In this document: in pieces, positions 59,755 to 64,000 of the stretch
Numbering within the stretch: the first letter of the stretch is position 1
How the letters are laid out: the number at the start of each line of letters is the position of its first letter
Assembly: GCF_008838325.1 (NCBI RefSeq)
Contig: NZ_CP042829.1
Location: 310,001 to 374,000 of the forward strand
Length of the DNA: 64,000 bases
Direction of reading: 5' to 3'
DNA from: Tepidiforma bonchosmolovskayae
Lineage (GTDB): Bacteria; Chloroflexota; Dehalococcoidia; Tepidiformales; Tepidiformaceae
The notes under the pieces: generated by a model
The model's database searches: none
The model's input: the letters and a program-made list of their open reading frames with translations, nothing else
What the model was told of the DNA's origin: nothing
Program-made: the position numbers and the translations under genes

Positions 59755-59760
59755 TACACT
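59755..59760 (+). promoter_or_regulatory. -10 element TACACT of yvcK, near-leaderless
   Basis: TACACT ends 8 bases before ATG 59769, and no ribosome site lies between. Confidence 0.45.
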
Positions 59761-59768
59761 TGCCGGCC

Positions 59769-61121
59769 ATGAGCTGGAAGCGCGTCCGGGACCACTCCGC
59801 GCTCAAGTGGCTCTACCCCGGGATGCACATCAAGCGGTGGCTGGTGCTGCTGCTGTTCGGCGTGGTCCTGATGGGCCTGGGCATTGCGTACATCCTGCGG
59901 GAGGCGTACCTGCAGGCGCCGCTGCCGGGAATCTTCTACTACCTGACGCTCCAGTTTATCCCGCGGTGGATGCGCGGCCTGCTGTTCATCACCGCCTCGC
60001 TGGGGACGGTTGGGCTGGCGGTCTACAAGCTGAACCAGTCGCTGCTGTACGCCTTCGTACGGCCGGACTGGCGCGAGCAGAACCTGGCCGAGGCGATTTA
60101 TGCCAAGCGGTTCCTGAGCCGCGGGCCGAAGATTGTGGCGATCGGCGGCGGGACGGGCCTTTCGACGCTGCTGCGGGGGCTGAAGAACTACACCAGCAAC
60201 CTGACTGCCATCGTCACCGTAGCGGACGACGGCGGGAGCACGGGGCGGCTGCGGCAGGAGTTCGGCGTGGTGGCGCCGGGCGATTTGCGGCAGTGCATCG
60301 CCGCGCTGGCCGAGGCGGAGCCGCTCATGTCGAAGCTGTTCCAGTACCGGTTCACGGCCGGGACGGGACTGGAGGGACACTCCTTCGGCAATCTGTTCAT
60401 CGTGGCGATGTCGGAGGTGACCGGGAACTTCGAGGCGGCGATTCACGAGGCGAGCCGGGTGCTGAACGTGCGGGGCACGATCCTGCCTTCGACGCTGGAG
60501 GATGTGACGCTGAGCGCGCGGACGCACGAGGACGAGGTTGTCCACGGCGAACACAACATTACGGAGCGCGGGGCAGCCATCCGCGAGGTGTACCTGAATC
60601 CGCCGGACGCTGAGGCGCACCCCGACGCGGTGCGGGCCATCCTCGACGCCGACATGGTGGTGATTGGGCCGGGCAGCCTGTACACGAGCGTGCTCCCGAA
60701 CCTGCTGGTCGAGGGCATCCGCAAGGCGGTTCAGCAGACGTCGGCGCTGCGGGTGTTTGTATGCAACGTGGCGACCCAGCACGGCGAAACCGACGGCTTC
60801 GGCGTTGCGGAGCACGTCGAGGCGCTGGAACGGCACGCCGGGCAGGGCATCGTGCAGGTGGTGCTGGCGAACAACAACATTGCGCCGGAGCTGCCGGAGG
60901 CGTGGCACGCGGAGGCGGTGCGCGTGTCGATGGAGAAGCTCCAGGCGCACCCGGGGATCCGGGTCATTGAGGCGGACGTCGTTGCCGAGGAGAATCGCTA
61001 CCGGCACGACCCGCACAAGCTCGCGGCTACGATCATGCGGCTGTACGATCAGCGCGATACGTTGAACCTTGCATCGCGGCGGGCGCTTTCCCCGGAAGAG
61101 CCGGTCGCGCTGGTACGGTAG
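59769..61121 (+). CDS. yvcK: YvcK/CofD-like gluconeogenesis factor, membrane-anchored
   Basis: This 450-residue protein has two N-terminal helices (about residues 24-45 and 75-90) and a cytoplasmic Rossmann-type CofD-like domain: KIVAIGGGTGLSTLLRGLK, VTVADDGGSTGRLRQEFG, PGDLRQCIAAL, GHSFGNLFI and DADMVVIGPGSLYTSVLPNLL. YvcK proteins bind UDP-sugars and link carbon status with cell-wall growth in Bacillus and Mycobacterium. The membrane hairpin is an addition relative to soluble YvcK and would place it at the wall-synthesis site. secG begins 6 bases after the stop. Confidence 0.92.
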   Translation: MSWKRVRDHSALKWLYPGMHIKRWLVLLLFGVVLMGLGIAYILREAYLQAPLPGIFYYLTLQFIPRWMRGLLFITASLGTVGLAVYKLNQSLLYAFVRPDWREQNLAEAIYAKRFLSRGPKIVAIGGGTGLSTLLRGLKNYTSNLTAIVTVADDGGSTGRLRQEFGVVAPGDLRQCIAALAEAEPLMSKLFQYRFTAGTGLEGHSFGNLFIVAMSEVTGNFEAAIHEASRVLNVRGTILPSTLEDVTLSARTHEDEVVHGEHNITERGAAIREVYLNPPDAEAHPDAVRAILDADMVVIGPGSLYTSVLPNLLVEGIRKAVQQTSALRVFVCNVATQHGETDGFGVAEHVEALERHAGQGIVQVVLANNNIAPELPEAWHAEAVRVSMEKLQAHPGIRVIEADVVAEENRYRHDPHKLAATIMRLYDQRDTLNLASRRALSPEEPVALVR

Positions 61122-61127
61122 GTTTCC

Positions 61128-61346
61128 ATGCTGATGAACCTTCTCCAGATTTTCGTTTCTGCGCTGCTGATTCTTGTTGTGCTGCTCCAGGTGAAGGGCA
61201 GCGGGTTCGGCGCGGCGCTCGGGGGGATGTCGGGCGGGTCGGTCTACCGGACGAAGCGCGGGCTCGAGCGGACGCTCTTCCAGGCGACGATCCTGCTGGT
61301 CATCGTGTTCATTTTTGTGTCGTTCCTGAGCGTGGAGTGGCAGTAG
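61128..61346 (+). CDS. secG: Protein translocase subunit SecG
   Basis: This 72-residue protein has two helices (LLQIFVSALLILVVLLQ and LFQATILLVIVFIFVSFL) around the conserved GSGFGAALGG-MSGGSVYRTKRG loop. It stimulates SecYEG-dependent export. ATG 61128 and ATG 61134 are both possible; the first is used. It sits 7 bases before the peptide-binding gene. Confidence 0.93.
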   Translation: MLMNLLQIFVSALLILVVLLQVKGSGFGAALGGMSGGSVYRTKRGLERTLFQATILLVIVFIFVSFLSVEWQ

Positions 61347-61353
61347 CGGGCTG

Positions 61354-62994
61354 ATGGAAGCGAACGGACAGGCGCGGCCGCGCCTCGCGTTCGTGGTCAT
61401 CGGCAGCATCGCGGCGGCGATGCTTGCGGCGGGCATCGCGCTTGGTCTGCGGGTTTCGGGCAACGACACGGTCGTGCTGCCCGGCGCGGTCACCTACAGC
61501 GAGGCGGTGGCGGGCACCTGGCAGCGGGTCAACCCGCTGTTCGCAGGCGCGAACGAGGTGGACGCGGACCTCTCGGCGCTGGTGTTCTCCGGGCTGGTGC
61601 GGGCCGCGAAGGACGGGAAGGTGATCCCGGACCTGGCGGCGGACCTGCCGGAAATTTCGGACGGTGGCACAACGTATACCTTCCGCATCCGCGCGAACGC
61701 GCGCTGGCACGACGGCGAGCCGGTCACGAGCAGGGATGTGGCCTTTACGGTGCGGCTGCTGCAGGACCCGGACTTCGATGACCCGGCGATGGCCGAGGGG
61801 TGGAACGGGGTGACGGTGGAGACGCCGGACGACAGCACGGTGGTGATCCGGCTGCGCCAGCCCTCTGCGCCCTTCCTTTCGCGGAGCGCGACGGTGGGCA
61901 TCCTGCCGGAGCACCTGCTGGGCGGCAAGGGGGCGCAGGCGCTCGAGAGCGACCCGTTCAATGCGCGCCCGGTGGGCAGCGGGCCGTACCGGCTGGAGTC
62001 GCTGGACGCGCAGGCAGCGACGCTGGCGGCGAACACGTCGTACTACCTCGGGCGCCCGGGCATCGACCGGATCGTGCTGCGGTTCTACCCGGACGAGCCG
62101 CAGGCGATCCGCGCGTTTGCAGCCGGCGAGACCGACGGCGTCTACCTGCGCGGCCCGCGGACGCGTGCAGAGCTGGACGACGTCCGCGAGGTGGGCGGCA
62201 AGCAGGTGAGCGTCGCGACGAGGCCGGTGCTGGCGATGCTGTACCTGAACAATTCGAACTCGCTGTTCCGCGACGAGCGGGTGCGGCAGGCGCTTTCGCT
62301 GGCGGTGGACCGGAAGCAGCTGCTGGACGAGGTCTTCCAGGGCGTGGGGACGGCGACGGCGTCACCAGTGGTGCCGGGGACGTGGGCGTACGATCCCGAC
62401 GCCGACGTGATTGCCCCTGACCTGAGCCGGGCACGGGTCCTGCTCCAGGAGGCTGGCTGGACGCCGCACCCGACGACGGGGATCCTGGTGCGGCAGGGGC
62501 AGGAGTTCCGCTTCACGATCCGGACGGATAACGCGCCGGAGCGGGTCGCGCTGGCGAACGCGGTCGCGCGCCAGCTCGAGCCGTTGGGCATCCGGGCGTC
62601 GGTGGCGAGCACGACCTTCTCGGTGCTGCGGCGCGACTTCCTCCAGGAGCGGAAGTACGAGGCGGCGGTGGTGTTCTGGGACCAGGGGCCGGACCCGGAC
62701 CTGTACTTCGGGTGGCACAGCTCGCAGCTGGGGGCCGCGGGGCTGAACCTGGCGAATTTCGAGGATGCGGTCATTGACGACCTGATCGCGCGGGGCCGAA
62801 CGTCGACTGACCCGGAGATTCGGCTCGACACCTACCGGCAGATCCAGGACGTTTGGCAGGGGATCCAGCCGAGCCTGGTGCTGGGGGCGACGGGCGCCGT
62901 CGTCGTGCACCCGGGCTGGCTGCGCAACGCCGAGCCGGGTGTGCTGTTCACGAGCGCGAGCCGCTTCGTCGACGTGCACCGGTGGGCACGATGA
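61354..62994 (+). CDS. Peptide/nickel-type ABC substrate-binding protein (SBP family 5), membrane-anchored
   Basis: This 546-residue protein has an N-terminal hydrophobic segment (about residues 11-31) without a lipobox cysteine, so it appears tethered by an uncleaved or non-lipid anchor. The mature part matches OppA/DppA-type receptors: YTFRIRANARWHDGEPVTSRDVAFTV (split at the DG turn), GSGPYRL, VRQALSLAVDRKQLL and LYFGWHSSQ. No permease or ATPase genes for import are adjacent, so either it uses a remote transporter or has another role. Its stop overlaps the fmt start (ATGA). Confidence 0.9.
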   Translation: MEANGQARPRLAFVVIGSIAAAMLAAGIALGLRVSGNDTVVLPGAVTYSEAVAGTWQRVNPLFAGANEVDADLSALVFSGLVRAAKDGKVIPDLAADLPEISDGGTTYTFRIRANARWHDGEPVTSRDVAFTVRLLQDPDFDDPAMAEGWNGVTVETPDDSTVVIRLRQPSAPFLSRSATVGILPEHLLGGKGAQALESDPFNARPVGSGPYRLESLDAQAATLAANTSYYLGRPGIDRIVLRFYPDEPQAIRAFAAGETDGVYLRGPRTRAELDDVREVGGKQVSVATRPVLAMLYLNNSNSLFRDERVRQALSLAVDRKQLLDEVFQGVGTATASPVVPGTWAYDPDADVIAPDLSRARVLLQEAGWTPHPTTGILVRQGQEFRFTIRTDNAPERVALANAVARQLEPLGIRASVASTTFSVLRRDFLQERKYEAAVVFWDQGPDPDLYFGWHSSQLGAAGLNLANFEDAVIDDLIARGRTSTDPEIRLDTYRQIQDVWQGIQPSLVLGATGAVVVHPGWLRNAEPGVLFTSASRFVDVHRWAR

Positions 62995-63926
62995 GCGCAC
63001 GGCTGGCGTTCTTCGGCTCGCCGGCCTTTGCGGTGCCTTCGCTGCGTGCGCTGGCCTCGGCGGGGTACGAGCTGGTCCTCGTGGTGACGCAGCCCGACCG
63101 GCCGGCGGGGCGCGGGGGGCGGCTGACACCGCCGCCTGTGAAGGTGGCTGCCGAGGAGCTTGGGCTCCGGGTCATCCAGCCGACGTCGGTCCGAGGTGCG
63201 GCGTTCCGGGAGGAGCTGGCGGCGCTCGGGCTGGATGCCGCGGTCGTGGCGGCCTACGGGAAGATTCTGCCGCAGGGGGTGCTCGACACCGCCCGCCGGG
63301 GATTTGTGAACGTGCACGCGTCGCTGCTGCCGCGGTGGCGGGGAGCATCACCGGTGGTGGCGGCCATTCTCGCAGGTGATACGATCACCGGTGTGAGCAT
63401 CATGGAAATGGTCCTCGAGATGGACGCAGGGCCGGTCATTTCACGCGCGGAGGAGCCGATCCTCCCGACGGACACGACGGGTTCGCTCGAGGCGCGGCTG
63501 GCAGAGCTCGGCGCGCGCGAGCTCGTCCGTGTGCTGCCCGACTGGCTCGCCGGGCGGGTGACCGCGGAGCCACAGGACCCGTCGCAGGTGACGACCTGCG
63601 GCCTGATCCGGAAGGAGGATGGACACCTGCGGGCGACGATGACGGCGGCCGAGGCTGAGCGCGCGACGCGCGCCTACGACCCGTGGCCGGGGGCGTACAT
63701 CATCTACCGGGGCCAGCCGCTGAAGTGCTGGCGGGGCAGGGTCGCCGCGGGGCCGGAGGCGGCGCCCGGGGCGATGGCGGTGGTCGACGGCGAGCCTGCG
63801 GTGCGGTTTGCCGACGGGTGGCTGGTGCTCACAGAGGTGCAGCGCCCGGGGGGAAAACGGATGAGCGGGCGCGCGTTCGTGGCCGGGGAGCGCGGCAGAC
63901 TCGCGCCGGATGCGGTGCTGGCATGA
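62991..63926 (+). CDS. fmt: Methionyl-tRNA formyltransferase
   Basis: This 311-residue enzyme formylates initiator Met-tRNA. It shows RLAFFGSPAFAVPSLRAL, TQPDRPAGRGG, VVAAYGKILP, the formyl-tetrahydrofolate site NVHASLLPRWRGASPV and GVSIMEMVLEMDAGPV. The C-terminal OB-like domain ends with KRMSGRAFVAG. Length is typical. ATG 62991 overlaps the previous stop, and its own stop overlaps the following gene, so translation is coupled. Peptide deformylase is not in the window. Confidence 0.96.
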   Translation: MSARLAFFGSPAFAVPSLRALASAGYELVLVVTQPDRPAGRGGRLTPPPVKVAAEELGLRVIQPTSVRGAAFREELAALGLDAAVVAAYGKILPQGVLDTARRGFVNVHASLLPRWRGASPVVAAILAGDTITGVSIMEMVLEMDAGPVISRAEEPILPTDTTGSLEARLAELGARELVRVLPDWLAGRVTAEPQDPSQVTTCGLIRKEDGHLRATMTAAEAERATRAYDPWPGAYIIYRGQPLKCWRGRVAAGPEAAPGAMAVVDGEPAVRFADGWLVLTEVQRPGGKRMSGRAFVAGERGRLAPDAVLA

Positions 63927-64000
63927 GCGGGGGACGGCAATCGCTGTACGGCATGCTCCCGGCGGAGCTCGAAGCGCTGCTCGCGGAGGGCGGCGCGCCG
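63923..64000 (+). CDS. Probable 23S rRNA (adenine2503-C2)-methyltransferase RlmN, 5' end only
   Basis: Only 26 codons are inside the window. They read MSGGRQSLYGMLPAELEALL then AEGGAP, which fits the start of RlmN (LxGLTxEELxxxLxxxGxP). The ATGA overlap with fmt supports a real gene. The radical-SAM cysteines lie beyond the edge, so the call rests on a short segment. Confidence 0.5.
   Translation, partial: MSGGRQSLYGMLPAELEALLAEGGAP

Overview
The window is a 64 kb piece of a GC-rich bacterial chromosome with almost no non-coding space. Start codons are ATG, GTG and probably CTG, and many genes are coupled by ATGA or GTGA overlaps. The gene content suggests Chloroflexota, most likely a Tepidiforma- or Dehalococcoidia-like lineage. 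Supporting signs are monoderm-style PT-linker lipoproteins, giant FtsX-type permeases, an AccD-AccA fusion, RNase J beside FtsK, a DinR/LexA-type SOS box and leaderless promoters. That placement is an inference from gene content, since no 16S or marker tree could be run.

Layout. 1-5.2 kb holds a truncated amidohydrolase, a DinB-like protein, a chemoreceptor with a membrane-embedded sensor, a cyclophilin and an exported hypothetical protein. 5.2-16.6 kb carries a divergent export system: two paralogous ~1,120-residue permeases, two ATPases (one ending in an AbrB-like barrel), and two surface lipoproteins with Thr-Pro stalks. 16.7-20 kb holds a DnaE2-type error-prone polymerase under an SOS box. 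20-22.8 kb has a thioesterase, ribF and tyrS.

22.8-33.6 kb is the most distinctive region. A seven-gene leftward operon encodes a Tat-exported molybdoenzyme related to nitrite oxidoreductase and periplasmic nitrate reductase: catalytic alpha, an 88-residue unknown, a four-cluster Fe-S beta, a TorD-type chaperone, a heme-b gamma with a C-terminal anchor, and two membrane proteins. A divergent CRP-type regulator follows, then a DUF2249 protein and a heme-copper-oxidase-like membrane protein. Two matching TGTGAC-N4-GTCAC-type operators lie in front of these two leftward transcription units, which suggests one small respiratory regulon.

33.6-42 kb mixes an enoyl-CoA hydratase, tRNA-Arg(CCT), an ADP-ribosylglycohydrolase, a SNF2 ATPase, tRNA-Lys(TTT), a biotin carrier with its carboxyltransferase, an SDR and an acyl-CoA dehydrogenase. 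41.9-44.9 kb is a leftward three-gene set: a coiled-coil zinc-ribbon protein, a large serine recombinase whose active-site residues appear to be missing, and a PD-(D/E)XK-like protein.

45.1-64 kb is a long rightward housekeeping block. It runs DUF177, rpmF, fabD, fabG, nusB, acpP, tatA/B, tatC, a TSUP permease, uracil-DNA glycosylase, RNase J, ftsK, the accD-accA fusion, a second TSUP permease, gatB, yvcK, secG, a peptide-binding protein, fmt and the start of a probable rlmN. Fatty-acid synthesis, protein export, translation and DNA maintenance are thus tightly co-arranged. No CRISPR array, insertion sequence or prophage was seen.
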